Positions 1 to 9,711 are shown, counted from the first letter of the stretch. The stretch: 64,000 nt of DNA from Candidatus Bathyarchaeota archaeon (GCA_026014735.1 JAOZHT010000001.1:868001-932000); one strand, 5' to 3'. The notes: a model not told the origin generated them from the letters alone. Numbers and translations are program-made.

Positions 1-310
1 ATTCAAGTGCAAACTGATCCGCGCCCCTCTCCGTGCCCCGATGAACCATGTCCACGGCTTTGCTGCGTAGGTGATGGTAGAACTCGTGCAATATAACAAA
101 GGGGTTAAGCAGTACTTCGCTGTTGAGAACTGAGATGGTTTGGGTTTGGGCTGTGTAGCATCCGTAGGCTTTATGCTTGTGTCTTTTAGGTAACCCGACC
201 CTAAGCGCTGGAACCTTAACCTTGTATTGTTCTGCGAGAATCACAAGGGCCTCTTCGGGGTTGCCAGCTAAAATCAAAGCAACTACCCGCGCCTTAAAAT
301 CCTGCTCCAT
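1..310 (-). CDS. HExxH-motif protein, C-terminus cut by window edge
   Basis: The frame opens with ATG at 310 and stays open to base 1, giving about 103 residues. A HEFYHHLR motif at about residues 73-80 matches the HExxH zinc-metallopeptidase signature, so a small metal-dependent hydrolase is possible. It starts 12 bases after the stop of the gene at 323-1570 on the same strand, so the two are probably co-transcribed. The third zinc ligand would lie outside the window. An HExxH motif alone is weak proof of peptidase activity. Confidence 0.6.
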   Translation of the reverse strand, partial: MEQDFKARVVALILAGNPEEALVILAEQYKVKVPALRVGLPKRHKHKAYGCYTAQTQTISVLNSEVLLNPFVILHEFYHHLRSKAVDMVHRGTERGADQFALE

Positions 311-322
311 CCACCGCTGCTC

Positions 323-1570
323 CTATTGCCCGTAGGTGCCCCGCCGAATTTTCTCTGCCAACAAATGAATAAACTCTATCGGCCAAACGTCATCGCAGAC
401 GTCGTCGGTGAGGATTTTGCGTTGATGATACAGGGGAATCAGGTCATTTTTAAGCAGTAAAATAAGCAGGAACTCGTGTCCATAGGTGCGTTTAAAGAGA
501 GCGTATTTGCGGGCCTGCCGCTTAGTCATTTCGAAATGGGGTTCAAGAATAATTTTTCTGCCCGCCACCCTCTTCTCCAGGATAAAATCGGGCGTGTAAA
601 CCTCGTTTGGCAACGGGAAACTGATGGTTTCATAGCCATAGGGGATATGCAGTTTGAGAAGCGTCAAAGCCGTTTTCTTCTCCCAGCCGCTCTTGTAGCG
701 ACTCATCTTCTGATAGTAAGCCTGTGATTGACCCGTGATTTTCTGCATGCGCTCCAAAAAATCCAGCGCCGTCTTTAGGGTGTAGCGGTTAAGGGTTTTT
801 TGTTTAAGCCATCGCCCCAAAAGAAAGAAGGGGTAATCTACTTTGGCTGGGTCCTGTGGGAAAAGCCGCTTGGCATACTGAGTTATCCGTTGGCGTGCGT
901 CAGCGGAGGTTTTTTCGTCGCGCCAAAGCGAAGGGGAAGCATACGAGATTACGCCGAGGCTGGCGGCTACGTTGGCGTTTTCTTTGGTAAGTGGCACATA
1001 GAGGTCTTCGGGGAGCATGTGGTCGTAGATTTGTAGGTCAGGCTCGGCGCGAACCATCCAGCGCATGTAAATCCATGCTCGGTCTATGTGGGGGCCAGAG
1101 AAGGCAGGTACGTTTTGGGCTAAGTCATCGATGAAGGCTGCGGGTTTACTGAATTTCTGGGCGTACATAAGGAGGTTACGTTCAGCGTTGGTCTTGACGA
1201 AGAGGTTAACTGAAGCTAAATTCTCCGATGCAGCCTTCTTGTTGGGACCCAAATCCGAGTAGAAGTCAGCCTTAACGATTTCCTCCTCGAAGAGATGCCC
1301 CTTCTTTATTTCAAAAAGGGAACTGCCAAAGGCTGTGTGAAGGTAAGTAAGTAGCATGCGGGCATTTTCGGGGTAACCCACTATCGTATCGTCGAGTATG
1401 GAGGCGGCGAGTAAGAAGTAGTGTGCGGCGATGCGGCGTTCCTCATATTTTTCTGAGTAGGGGTTGAAGAGCAGCCGGGGGCTCATGCGCCGGTCCCATT
1501 GGACGTCGGCGACATCAGAGTTTTTGTTTATGAAGTCTATGAGCAGCGCTGTGATTTCATCCGTGGCCAT
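323..1570 (-). CDS. hypothetical protein with PD-(D/E)XK-like C-terminal region
   Basis: This is a soluble 415-residue protein with no signal peptide. Near residues 315-375 it has a YTPDFIL strand followed by KIILEPHFE, a hydrophobic-Asp/hydrophobic-Glu spacing of the kind seen in PD-(D/E)XK nuclease folds; the expected Lys is replaced by His, so activity is uncertain. The first 300 residues are helical and unrecognised. It precedes the HExxH gene by 12 bases and probably forms an operon with it. The function is not known; nuclease-like is an inference. Confidence 0.65.
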   Translation of the reverse strand: MATDEITALLIDFINKNSDVADVQWDRRMSPRLLFNPYSEKYEERRIAAHYFLLAASILDDTIVGYPENARMLLTYLHTAFGSSLFEIKKGHLFEEEIVKADFYSDLGPNKKAASENLASVNLFVKTNAERNLLMYAQKFSKPAAFIDDLAQNVPAFSGPHIDRAWIYMRWMVRAEPDLQIYDHMLPEDLYVPLTKENANVAASLGVISYASPSLWRDEKTSADARQRITQYAKRLFPQDPAKVDYPFFLLGRWLKQKTLNRYTLKTALDFLERMQKITGQSQAYYQKMSRYKSGWEKKTALTLLKLHIPYGYETISFPLPNEVYTPDFILEKRVAGRKIILEPHFEMTKRQARKYALFKRTYGHEFLLILLLKNDLIPLYHQRKILTDDVCDDVWPIEFIHLLAEKIRRGTYGQ

Positions 1571-1669
1571 TACCCGTTACCTAGATGAATATTATGTAGG
1601 ACGACGCTTAAAACTTGTGTTATTTTAGAGCAAAACAAGGTCAAGCTGTACAGTTGTCTTTGAAGCATG

Positions 1670-3025
1670 CTATCTGCAATAATACATAGCAGCATCAAGG
1701 ATTAAGCCGTTGGTATGGAGAACCGTACTGAAGATGGCGTAACCTGATTCATCGACGCCTTCGCCGTATCCGTCTGAGTAACTGTAGAGGGCATGCTCAA
1801 TATGCACAGACATGGCTTTCGAATAATTCGTGTTGTACAATGCGAGGAAGCCAAACGCAACTTTCGTGAATATCATGGTTGTGTCGCTTTGGTTTCCTGA
1901 GCTATTAAGCACGGTCCATGTTCGGTTATCTGGGAGAACCACCCATTCATACAGCCAAGTGGTGGTGGAGGCGCCTTCGCCGAAAGCCCGGTAGTTCCCT
2001 GTTGCTTGATAGTAGGCTTCGTGAGCCAGATACACCTGATGCGTTAAATCCATCAGTTTGGCGGTGTTGTTTGTTTCGAACACTATGCTGAGTAACACGT
2101 CGCTTGTAAGTGTCGCATTCGGCAACATAACGCCGCTTACATTCATGGTTCCTGAACTGTATATGTTATCTAAAATATTTTGGGGGTTTATGGGCCAAAA
2201 ACATGCAAACCCGTATACTGTATAGTAGGTGTAGATGTTGGTGGAGGTCAAGCTTTCAGCTAAAAGACCCGGAACAAGCTTAGAGTAATTTGACCTGTCG
2301 CCGTTAAGGTTGTAGACGAGATTGTTGATGCGGGTTGCGAATCCGGAGTCATATGTTCTTAGGTTGTGAAGGGCAACAAGGAGTCTGCCCGTATCGGCGG
2401 TGTCCACGACAAACCCCTCTACATCCGAGTTGTTACGATAGATACCTCCGTCCTCAGCCTGATAAAACCAGTACGGGTAACCTGCACTGTTGAGTTCGCG
2501 GTTTTCCAGGAAATACAGCACTCTCTCGATGCGGTCATCAAATCCCCAAGCGCCAACATCGCTGATCAAACCCAGCTTGGAGGCATCGATTACCGCTTGG
2601 ATATAGACGCCCATATCCCAATCGGTGAAGTAAGGGTAAGAACTGCCTGAACATGGAAGCCCCGTGGTGGCGTTGACGCCTAAGCCGGGTCTAAAATAGT
2701 TCCATGCGTTTGCTGCAACAGCGCGCCAGACGTTGCTGTTCATGGTTTGAGCTGACTCTATGGGGCCTAGCTTTCGGGGGATAGGTGTGGGATCTGGCGA
2801 TTTGCTGGAGTCTTTGTTTTTATCGTTTGCCGTGGGCGCCTCAGTGGGGTTGACTGTTGGGGCGGGTGTGGGGGTGCTGGTTCCTTGGGGAGGATTCGTC
2901 GCTTGGGGTTCACCGCTGGGTGGCATGGCGGGGTTTCCCCAGTTTAAAAAAGCGAAGACCGGAACCACAATCACCGCTATCAGGATGACTGCCACTGCTA
3001 TGGTTGTTTTTTGGTTGAAGCCCAC
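1670..3025 (-). CDS. membrane-anchored extracellular DUF3131-like protein
   Basis: The 451-residue protein starts at GTG 3025. It has an N-terminal hydrophobic segment (about residues 8-27) and then a Pro/Thr/Asn-rich linker to about residue 80, typical of an archaeal surface protein. The rest contains WNYFRPGLG, TDWDMGVYIQA and ERVLYFL blocks, as in the DUF3131 family, an alpha/alpha-toroid fold related to glycoside-processing enzymes. Function outside the cell, perhaps on cell-surface glycans, is inferred from the fold. No operon partner is visible. Confidence 0.65.
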   Translation of the reverse strand: MGFNQKTTIAVAVILIAVIVVPVFAFLNWGNPAMPPSGEPQATNPPQGTSTPTPAPTVNPTEAPTANDKNKDSSKSPDPTPIPRKLGPIESAQTMNSNVWRAVAANAWNYFRPGLGVNATTGLPCSGSSYPYFTDWDMGVYIQAVIDASKLGLISDVGAWGFDDRIERVLYFLENRELNSAGYPYWFYQAEDGGIYRNNSDVEGFVVDTADTGRLLVALHNLRTYDSGFATRINNLVYNLNGDRSNYSKLVPGLLAESLTSTNIYTYYTVYGFACFWPINPQNILDNIYSSGTMNVSGVMLPNATLTSDVLLSIVFETNNTAKLMDLTHQVYLAHEAYYQATGNYRAFGEGASTTTWLYEWVVLPDNRTWTVLNSSGNQSDTTMIFTKVAFGFLALYNTNYSKAMSVHIEHALYSYSDGYGEGVDESGYAIFSTVLHTNGLILDAAMYYCR

Positions 3026-3196
3026 TTCGAATCAAAGCACTTAGCTGATTATTTTAATTTAAAGCTATTGCATACATGCCGAATTTTCCCTATAGCTGGA
3101 AAATAGGAGATGCCCTAGCGCGCTCTAGTACAGAATGACGTATCCTCATAGCAATGCCTACTGATCGAATACCGCGTAGCAGGAAAAATAGCAGCC

Positions 3197-3715
3197 TTAA
3201 GCGGTCGGGTTCATTTCTCGGAAGCGAACAACCTTACTTTTAGATTTATCGAGATACATCTTGCCCTTCTCAACATTCAAGTAAGCAGCAAGCGTACCCA
3301 AGGTAGCCATACCATGAACCACTTTTGAATCGGGCAATGCACTCTTGATGCCGCCAAAACCCGCCATGCAGCATAACGCGATTGCTGTGTCGGAATCCAT
3401 GAAGGCTTTAGCGATGGCGCCGCGTGCTTTCTGGTTTAGCTGGCAGAATGGGGGGTTTGGAAGGTTGAAGTACTTGATGTTTACAGTTTTTCCTTTGCTT
3501 TCAAGCAGCTGCTTTAAGCGGTTTGCTTCCTGACCCATCGGGTAAGGTTCAAAGTGGAAACCGAAAAACGAGGTTTTACCCAGCTCCAATTGATTCTTAG
3601 CGTAGCCTATGCTTTGATTGGCGCAGTATGGGCATTCAAAAATCGTTATTGCTTTGCCGTCTCCTACTTCACGCAGGATATATGCGTCGGTTGCAATCTC
3701 AGAATAACTACCCAT
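3197..3715 (-). CDS. hypothetical cysteine-containing protein
   Basis: The frame is open from ATG 3745, but AGGTGA lies 5 bases before ATG 3715, so the 172-residue version beginning MGSYSE is preferred. It contains a CPYC pair near residue 29, a single Cys at the FCQL site and a CC pair near residue 123. These suggest a metal- or redox-sensitive protein, but no family is recognised. It stands alone with about 180 bases of non-coding sequence on its downstream side and 200 bases to the CBS gene upstream. Confidence 0.6.
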   Translation of the reverse strand: MGSYSEIATDAYILREVGDGKAITIFECPYCANQSIGYAKNQLELGKTSFFGFHFEPYPMGQEANRLKQLLESKGKTVNIKYFNLPNPPFCQLNQKARGAIAKAFMDSDTAIALCCMAGFGGIKSALPDSKVVHGMATLGTLAAYLNVEKGKMYLDKSKSKVVRFREMNPTA

Positions 3716-3921
3716 AAAATCACCTACTAGACCAATGTGCGGCAAGATATTTTAAAATTGAGTTTGGCGACAACCTCCCTGCCTGTTTTTTGACGCTTAG
3801 ATGATTTGTACTGATTTCGAAGAGTTAGATGTAGATGCCCATAACTTTTTTATTGCTAAAACCCGAGGGGAGATGTCTGCAATTCCAAAATTTTCGGTTT
3901 CCAGATAAAAAGGGGAAAAGC

Positions 3922-4761
3922 CTATTTCGAGTAGGCTTCAACCAGGTCCCGTGCGGTGATGATGCCGACGAGTTTGTCGTCTTCTACGATGGGTAATCTC
4001 CGGATATGCTTTAGCGCCATGGCGGCTGCGGCTCGATGCACGCTGTCACCTGATTCCAAAACGGTAAGCGGCTGAGAGCAGTGGGGTCCGACGGCGGCGA
4101 AGAGGTCTTTGCCCTTGGCAAGGAAGTTGCTGAGCAAGTCTCGTTCGGTAAAGATTCCAAACGGCATGTCTTTGCGGGTGATGATGACGCTGCCGATGCG
4201 TTGGCTGCCCATGGTTTTGGATACGTTGATAACTGAGGTTTCTTCGTCTGCAGTCACAACCTCTTTAGTCATAAAGTCGTCGACACATGCTTCGGTTTCT
4301 GGCACATCGGGTAGGCTCTTGATTAAATCCGAAGCCGTCACTATACCCACAAGCGTTCCCGCCTCGAAGACTGCCAGTCGGCTCTTCTTGCTGATCATCG
4401 CCTGAGCTAAATCCTTGATTTGAGCATCCGATGAAACACCCGCTAAGGGGTAAGACATGACTTCCTCTACGGTTTCGTCTTTAAGAAACAGTCCCAGCGC
4501 CAAAACCTTTGACAGTAAATCACGCTCGGTTATGATTCCCACGGGCGTCTGGTACTTGGTTACGATTAAGCTGCCGATGTGGTGCTCGCCCATCAGGTGC
4601 GCGGCGTCATCAAGGCTGGTTTCAGGCGTTGCTGTAACTACTTTTTTGCTCATAAGCTCTTTTGCGGTGCGGTACCGTGGCAGGTTGCGTTTGTACTGGT
4701 CATAAGCGCGGTCAACGATGCCTGGCAACTGTCGTTTTACTTCAATTTGAGGTGTCGCCAA
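3922..4761 (-). CDS. four-CBS-domain protein (two Bateman modules)
   Basis: After a 35-residue leader this 279-residue protein consists of four CBS repeats: about residues 36-95, 100-155, 160-220 and 225-279. Each has the GI(I/F)T(E/A)(R/S)DL signature. CBS pairs bind adenosine nucleotides or SAM and usually regulate a partner. With no enzymatic domain attached, this is likely a stand-alone energy or ligand sensor. The start is TTG at 4761 with GGGGATG about 8 bases upstream. The target cannot be told from its neighbours. Confidence 0.85.
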   Translation of the reverse strand: MATPQIEVKRQLPGIVDRAYDQYKRNLPRYRTAKELMSKKVVTATPETSLDDAAHLMGEHHIGSLIVTKYQTPVGIITERDLLSKVLALGLFLKDETVEEVMSYPLAGVSSDAQIKDLAQAMISKKSRLAVFEAGTLVGIVTASDLIKSLPDVPETEACVDDFMTKEVVTADEETSVINVSKTMGSQRIGSVIITRKDMPFGIFTERDLLSNFLAKGKDLFAAVGPHCSQPLTVLESGDSVHRAAAAMALKHIRRLPIVEDDKLVGIITARDLVEAYSK

Positions 4762-4936
4762 ACAACATCCCCATCCTATAGATATGGCGGAGAAGTCTAA
4801 TTAAGCTTCCATCAACGGTGCGCCCGGGGCAGTTTGTCATCGCCAAGTATGCTGCTCCTGGGGTCGATGCGGGGAAGATTGGCTTATTAGAGTGAGCGCT
4901 CAACACTTAAGGAGCAAAACTAAAAGGAATACTGTC

Positions 4937-5431
4937 ATGGACGATTTCGCCCGAAGCATCGAGGAATACAAACGGCAACTCAAAGCAGGCGCCATCCAGA
5001 AAGCCTACAGAGGCATAATGGATTACACCATGAGCCTGCGGATTCACTTCGAAAGGCAACACCCAGATTTAGCGGTTTCCGGCAGCATATACTTCGGCTA
5101 CATGGACATGACCTATTTTGCTCTGGTCCCTGAGCCGCTGAAACAACGAAAACTCAAAATTGCCATTGTTTTCCTGCATGAACCCTTCCGGTTTGAGGTT
5201 TGGTTGGCAGGCGCCAATAAAGCGGTTCAGAAGAAATATTGGGCGCTTATCAAAAAAAGCGGCGAAGCCAAATACAGAATCCCCAGCGCCGTAGAAGGAA
5301 ACGACTCCATCGTTGAATCCATTCTGGTTGAGAACCCCGACTTCAGCGACCCCGACCAGTTAACGTTGCAGATCGAAGAGGCTGCTCTGCGCTTCATCGA
5401 TGAAATAGAGGAGTTCCTCTCAAAAAACTGA
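4937..5431 (+). CDS. DUF7000-like hypothetical protein
   Basis: ATG 4937 is preceded by AAAGGA and gives 164 residues; an upstream GTG at 4892 is less likely. The central region, with SGSIYFGYMDMTYF, LKIAIVFLH, FRFEVWLAG and VQKKYWALIK, matches from memory a family of bacterial and archaeal proteins of unknown function (DUF7000). It has no membrane segment and no evident catalytic triad. It is transcribed alone and is convergent with a small Cys gene. Confidence 0.7.
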   Translation: MDDFARSIEEYKRQLKAGAIQKAYRGIMDYTMSLRIHFERQHPDLAVSGSIYFGYMDMTYFALVPEPLKQRKLKIAIVFLHEPFRFEVWLAGANKAVQKKYWALIKKSGEAKYRIPSAVEGNDSIVESILVENPDFSDPDQLTLQIEEAALRFIDEIEEFLSKN

Positions 5432-5468
5432 GCCCTGGGGAAAAAGCTATTCTGCATCAGCTTGGCAC

Positions 5469-5675
5469 TTATGCTTCTGTGTCTGGGCGAGGCTTGAAAT
5501 GGGGGCAGGCGGTTTCGTCTGCTTTTAGGTTGGTAAAATGGGCTACCTTGCAGGTGCCGCCCTCTAAGTTTTGGCATTCGCCATGCTTGTGTTTGTAGAA
5601 ATCCAGCTTTGGGGCGCCACTTCCAAGCTTTCTTAGCGCGTTTTTAAGTGAACCCATGTCTTCTACCGCATCCAC
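5469..5675 (-). CDS. small Cys/His protein
   Basis: This 68-residue protein is basic at the N-terminus. It has four or more possible metal ligands in the order HGEC, GTC, HF and CPHF. The spacing is reminiscent of small CxnH-type zinc or iron-sulfur proteins. A later ATG giving MGSLKN is an alternative start. It lies convergent to the DUF7000-like gene with 37 bases between the stops. The function is unknown. Confidence 0.5.
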   Translation of the reverse strand: MDAVEDMGSLKNALRKLGSGAPKLDFYKHKHGECQNLEGGTCKVAHFTNLKADETACPHFKPRPDTEA

Positions 5676-5923
5676 GCCTACGGGATTTTCAATGTAGTAA
5701 TAAGATGATTTAAAGATGAACCCGTCAGCTTAGGAAAATGCGCTAGAACATGAATAATTTTGGGTCAAAAATTAGATTGTAAATGCACGTGCAGCTTACT
5801 TTTTTCTGCACTGCTTGGGAGTTGGGATCTGCATGCCCCAGCTGCTCTCGAGGGATCTTCGGCATTTCTCCGCAATGGAGGTTTCGTTTTGGCAAAAAAG
5901 CGTTTCTGACATGTCAGTTCCTC

Positions 5924-6022
5924 CTAAGCGTTTGATAGTACTAAGTAGCCTACATAGCCCATGACTGTGAATACAACTAAGATTCCGGCAAGGCCTAAAA
6001 CCGCTTTAAATTGGTCACACAT
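5924..6022 (-). CDS. 32-residue single-pass membrane miniprotein
   Basis: Frame ATG 6022 to TAG 5924 encodes MCDQFKAVLGLAGILVV and then a mostly hydrophobic stretch with Gly and Tyr, ending LSNA. AGGTTGA stands about 6 bases before the ATG. A single membrane helix (about residues 8-28) with a polar N-terminus is predicted. It is too short for routine gene calling and could be chance, but the ribosome-binding site and composition support it. The bases on either side (5676-5923 and 6023-6188) show no other gene. Confidence 0.35.
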   Translation of the reverse strand: MCDQFKAVLGLAGILVVFTVMGYVGYLVLSNA

Positions 6023-6188
6023 AATTATCAACCTGTTTCTTGATGACTCAATCTTTGAGACTCGATATAAGCAAAATTTCGACAACAGAACTATTATACA
6101 GTCAAGGATATATCGAAAAGAAAAACAATTTAACCCTGATAATAAATCAGCAACTTATCAACTGAAAAGAATGCAAAAGGGCAGGCAA

Positions 6189-6764
6189 CTAGACAGCCCG
6201 TACAAGATGAATAAAGCCGATGCTGTTGCCTTCGTCATCTTTCAGAAAAGTCGTCGATACTTCCAATGTGGTTTCTTTGCCGTTCTGAAGGCAAATCCGG
6301 AACCGCTGAGTCATCCCCTGATCGTTAGCTATCGCGTCCAGGGCGCTTTGGATGGCGCGTGCTTTTTCTTCTTTAGCCAAAAACTCTAAAATGTTCCTTC
6401 CGATGAATTCGCTTTTATCGTGAGCCCCCATGATTTTTAGGAGCGCGTCGTTGACGTCGCTTATGTAGCCGTAGAGGTCTCCGATAACGATGCCTTCGCT
6501 TCGGGTTTGGGTGGCCTGGTTGAGCTCGAAATCTAAGCGGCCGTTCTTGTTGGTTATGAGAACCAGATTTCCTTGCTGAGACCTCTTGAACATACGCTTC
6601 CATGTTTGTTGGTGGTAGAAAAGTTTTGCGTTTTCCTGCCTGCTTATGACCATGCCATTTAGGATTTCAGCGGCACATTGTGTTGCTTGGGGCCCGTTAT
6701 GCAGAAAAAAGGTACCGTGAATCTGGATGCTGCATCCGTAACTCTTTAAGCAGCCGACCCTCAT
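6189..6764 (-). CDS. PAS-domain protein
   Basis: The 191-residue version starting MRVGCLKS at ATG 6764 is preferred, because the upstream extension of the open frame is antisense to the next gene. Residues from about 90 to the end form a complete PAS fold (GIVIGDLYGYISDVNDALL, IGRNILEF, ending GFIHLVRAV). The first 80 residues have three Cys and may sense redox or metals. No output domain is present, so it may act by protein contacts. It is divergent from the TFB-like gene, whose TTG start is only 32 bases away. Confidence 0.75.
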   Translation of the reverse strand: MRVGCLKSYGCSIQIHGTFFLHNGPQATQCAAEILNGMVISRQENAKLFYHQQTWKRMFKRSQQGNLVLITNKNGRLDFELNQATQTRSEGIVIGDLYGYISDVNDALLKIMGAHDKSEFIGRNILEFLAKEEKARAIQSALDAIANDQGMTQRFRICLQNGKETTLEVSTTFLKDDEGNSIGFIHLVRAV

Positions 6765-6796
6765 AATTGGGTAACCAACCGTAAGAGAGAGCAGAA

Positions 6797-7171
6797 TTGT
6801 CTGAGGCAACCACTGCAAGTTTGCTGCGGAATCTTTCAGTAACCGACTCCTTAGCGGCAGCTTACCTGATCTGCGGCGACACCCAAGGCGCCATCGAAAT
6901 AATCGTTCAATCTGTGGCAACCATACGCAAAGCCCACCGCGCCAACGCATTGTTCTTTAACGGGAAAGCAACCCGCAGCATCATCGGCGGACTCCTCTAC
7001 CTTGTCTGCTTCAGATGCTACCGCAGCATTAACCAAAAAACCATAGCTGACGTCCTTAACACCTCCGACACAAGCATCAGACGCTCTTATCGAGAGTGGC
7101 TCCGGGTATTCCCTGACCTTTTTGCTGATGTTCAGGAAAAAATCGACGGAAGATGCAGCAGCGGCAACTAA
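6797..7171 (+). CDS. TFB-like protein with one cyclin fold
   Basis: This 124-residue protein starts at TTG 6797, after the purine-rich AAGAGAGAG. Its second half (GGLLYLVCFRCYRSINQKT followed by ADVLNTSDTSIRRSYREWL) resembles the C-terminal cyclin repeat and recognition helix of archaeal TFB/TFIIB. The N-terminal zinc ribbon and first cyclin repeat are missing. Full TFB is about 300 residues, so this is either a specialised DNA-binding relative or a reduced paralog. It is divergent from a PAS gene, which hints at a local sensing/transcription pair. Confidence 0.6.
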   Translation: MSEATTASLLRNLSVTDSLAAAYLICGDTQGAIEIIVQSVATIRKAHRANALFFNGKATRSIIGGLLYLVCFRCYRSINQKTIADVLNTSDTSIRRSYREWLRVFPDLFADVQEKIDGRCSSGN

Positions 7172-7268
7172 TGGTTTAACCGCTGTTCCCCTAAACTTGG
7201 GATAGTCTCTTTGTTTAATTTACCAAATTGTATATTATTCCCTAACACTCTCTTTAGGTGACAAGAAA

Positions 7269-8741
7269 ATGTCTTTTTCTGGCCAGGAAACTAAAGGCTC
7301 TTCAAATGGGGTTATGGACAGTTTTCACCGATTCATCAGTAGGCTTGATGAGGGCTTTGAATTGTTGGAATTAGCTGACAGTGGCCCTGGCGGCGTGGTT
7401 GATTTCGTTTTTCTTGAGGTGAATCCTGCATTTGAAAGTTTAACTGGCTTTAGGGCAGCAAACATAGTGGGCAAGCGTAAACGAGAGGTGGACCGCTTTG
7501 GGGAAGAACGCTGGTATGAGTATGCTCTGAAAGCATTAAAAACCGGCAAAACACTCCAGTACGAATACTTTAATAGCTTTATCAAGCGGTATTTTGCGAC
7601 ACAGTTTATTCCCGTATCAAACAACAGAATAGCGGTTCTCTTCAAAGATATAACTGAGCACAAAAAGGGCGAATTCGCTCTCCAGGACAGCCAACAGAGG
7701 CTGAAAATTTACCTAGAAAGCTCGCCTACAGCCATTTTTGTTGCCGACCCAGACGGGAAATACGTCTTCGTTAATGAGGGGGCCTGCCGATTGCTGCAGT
7801 ACTCAAAGGAGGAGCTGTTAACGATGAATATTTCTCAGGTCTTAACACCGGAAAACCGTGACGCGGGGTTTAGGCAGTTCGCGTTGGTTAGCCAAACTGG
7901 CAGAAGCAGGGGCGAGTTGAATCTGAAAAGAAAAGACGGCTCGATGGTTGACGTGATTATTTCTGCTGCCAAGTTACCGGATGGAAACTTGATTGCGAAC
8001 TGCGAAGACATCACTGAACGGAAGGATCTGGAGATGCAGCTTCAAGCCAAAGAGCGATTGGCGGCTATTGGTTCAACGGCAGGGATGGTTGGGCATGACA
8101 TCCGTAATCCACTGCAGGCCATCATAGCGGATGTTTTTCTGCTTAAAGATTACTTGGCGTTTATGCCTGACTTAAACATCAAGCGGGACGTAGATGAGAG
8201 CTTAAACGGCATCGAAAAGAATGTGCTTTATGTTAACAAAATCGTTGCTGACCTGCAGGATTATGCCAGGCCGCTAAACCCCGAATACTCCTCTGTACTG
8301 CTCTCAGACATCATAAGCAGCGCTTTTAAAACGATTGATTTGCCCAGTAACATTAAGCTTGCCATTAACTTAAAAGATAACGCCCAAGTTAGAACTGACC
8401 CCGCATTCATCCAAAGGGCAATCACTAACTTAGCTAACAACGCGATTCAGGCCATGCCCAACGGAGGCTACTTAACGGTGTCGGGGTCAAAAAATGAAAG
8501 CAGCATATGCATCTCTGTTGAGGACACCGGCGGGGGGATACCCGACGAAATTAAAGCGCGGATATTTACGCCTATGACTACCTCGAAAGCCAAAGGCCAA
8601 GGCCTTGGATTGGCAGTTGTTAAGCGGTTGGTGGATGCATTAGACGGCACGATAAGCTTTGAAAGCCAACTTGGCAGGGGAACCACCTTCACCTTAAATT
8701 TGCCTAACCAAAAAATCAGCGGTTTGTCCCTTAATTCGTAA
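7269..8741 (+). CDS. sensor histidine kinase (PAS-PAS-HisKA-HATPase)
   Basis: This is a 490-residue soluble kinase. It has two PAS domains (about 20-125 and 135-255), then a dimerisation helix with HDIRNPLQ as the phospho-acceptor His near residue 278. A HATPase_c domain follows, with the N box (RAITNLANNAIQAMP), G1 box (EDTGGGIP) and G2 box (GQGLGLAVV). No membrane segment, receiver or regulator gene is adjacent, so the partner is elsewhere or it signals through protein contacts. About 100 bases separate it from the TFB-like gene upstream, so co-transcription is possible. Confidence 0.93.
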   Translation: MSFSGQETKGSSNGVMDSFHRFISRLDEGFELLELADSGPGGVVDFVFLEVNPAFESLTGFRAANIVGKRKREVDRFGEERWYEYALKALKTGKTLQYEYFNSFIKRYFATQFIPVSNNRIAVLFKDITEHKKGEFALQDSQQRLKIYLESSPTAIFVADPDGKYVFVNEGACRLLQYSKEELLTMNISQVLTPENRDAGFRQFALVSQTGRSRGELNLKRKDGSMVDVIISAAKLPDGNLIANCEDITERKDLEMQLQAKERLAAIGSTAGMVGHDIRNPLQAIIADVFLLKDYLAFMPDLNIKRDVDESLNGIEKNVLYVNKIVADLQDYARPLNPEYSSVLLSDIISSAFKTIDLPSNIKLAINLKDNAQVRTDPAFIQRAITNLANNAIQAMPNGGYLTVSGSKNESSICISVEDTGGGIPDEIKARIFTPMTTSKAKGQGLGLAVVKRLVDALDGTISFESQLGRGTTFTLNLPNQKISGLSLNS

Positions 8742-8833
8742 AATATTAGTTATTTTCGCTATTTTTGGGGCCAGATGGATTGTTGGGGTTAAAAAAAGAG
8801 AAAACGGGTGTTGGCCGGCATGTTTGTGGCGCT

Positions 8834-9412
8834 CTATAGTGACCATCCACGGATATAGCCAAACATGTGTCCATTTAGGTTCATGTCTGGCGGTGGATAA
8901 CGTCCGTTTTGTAGCCCAAAGCCATTCACTGACGTAAACTGTTCGGTACCTGTCAGCTGGAATTCCCCGTCTAGTTTGGTGTTGTTAAATGAGCCTGTGG
9001 CTGTGGAGGGGAACCCGGAGACTCTGCCGACTCCCCAGACTGTGATGCTGGCATTGTTCGCCATGTTAAACGTTAAGGTGTTTTGTACTCTGACGATGCC
9101 TTCTCCAGTGACAGCGCTATATTCCATTTGGAAAGTACTGTTTACGCTGAAATCCTGAGGATAAGAGTATGTTTTGCCGTCTACGGTAAGGTTGCCTTGG
9201 ATTAGGGTGTTATTTCCTGTTACTTTTATGAGGTTTGGCGCACTGGCGTTATCTACGACGCTGACGCCTCTAAGGTAGACGCCTTGAAAGTCGAAGCTGA
9301 CGTATTCAGATTTTGATGGGAACCAGGCTTGAGAAACCGCGACCAAAGATGAAACAGCGAGTATTGAAGTCAATGCTATTGCTGTGATTAAAGTCAAAAT
9401 CTTTTTCCTCAT
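8834..9412 (-). CDS. secreted hypothetical protein
   Basis: The start is ATG 9412, preceded by the strong site GGAGGTGA; the open frame extends further upstream but without support. The 192-residue product has a typical signal peptide (MRKKILTLITAIAL, small residues before about residue 32). The rest is rich in beta-strand residues and Asn/Thr, with several N-glycosylation sequons, and no Cys. It is an exported beta-rich protein of unknown function and lies divergent from the LamG-like gene. Confidence 0.7.
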   Translation of the reverse strand: MRKKILTLITAIALTSILAVSSLVAVSQAWFPSKSEYVSFDFQGVYLRGVSVVDNASAPNLIKVTGNNTLIQGNLTVDGKTYSYPQDFSVNSTFQMEYSAVTGEGIVRVQNTLTFNMANNASITVWGVGRVSGFPSTATGSFNNTKLDGEFQLTGTEQFTSVNGFGLQNGRYPPPDMNLNGHMFGYIRGWSL

Positions 9413-9711
9413 ATCTTCACCTCCTTTTGCGATAGTTAGGTTCTCAGGAACTGGCTGAATTATCCAGTGAGGGAAAAAACTTTTCACCATGACAAGCAGA
9501 GACTGAAAATAACTGGCAGTTGTATGAATTAACGGTTATTTATTACTATGCAGCCTTGTTTGTTTCATTGTCATGGACGTGAAATCCCATAGTTGCCCCC
9601 GTTTGCGGGTATGGGGACTTAGGGGCAAAAAGGTGACTTGCCGGGCCGATTTTACTCTGTTAACAAGGCTTATATTCTCAATTGATTCAAGTAGTCTATC
9701 AGGAGAGCGGT

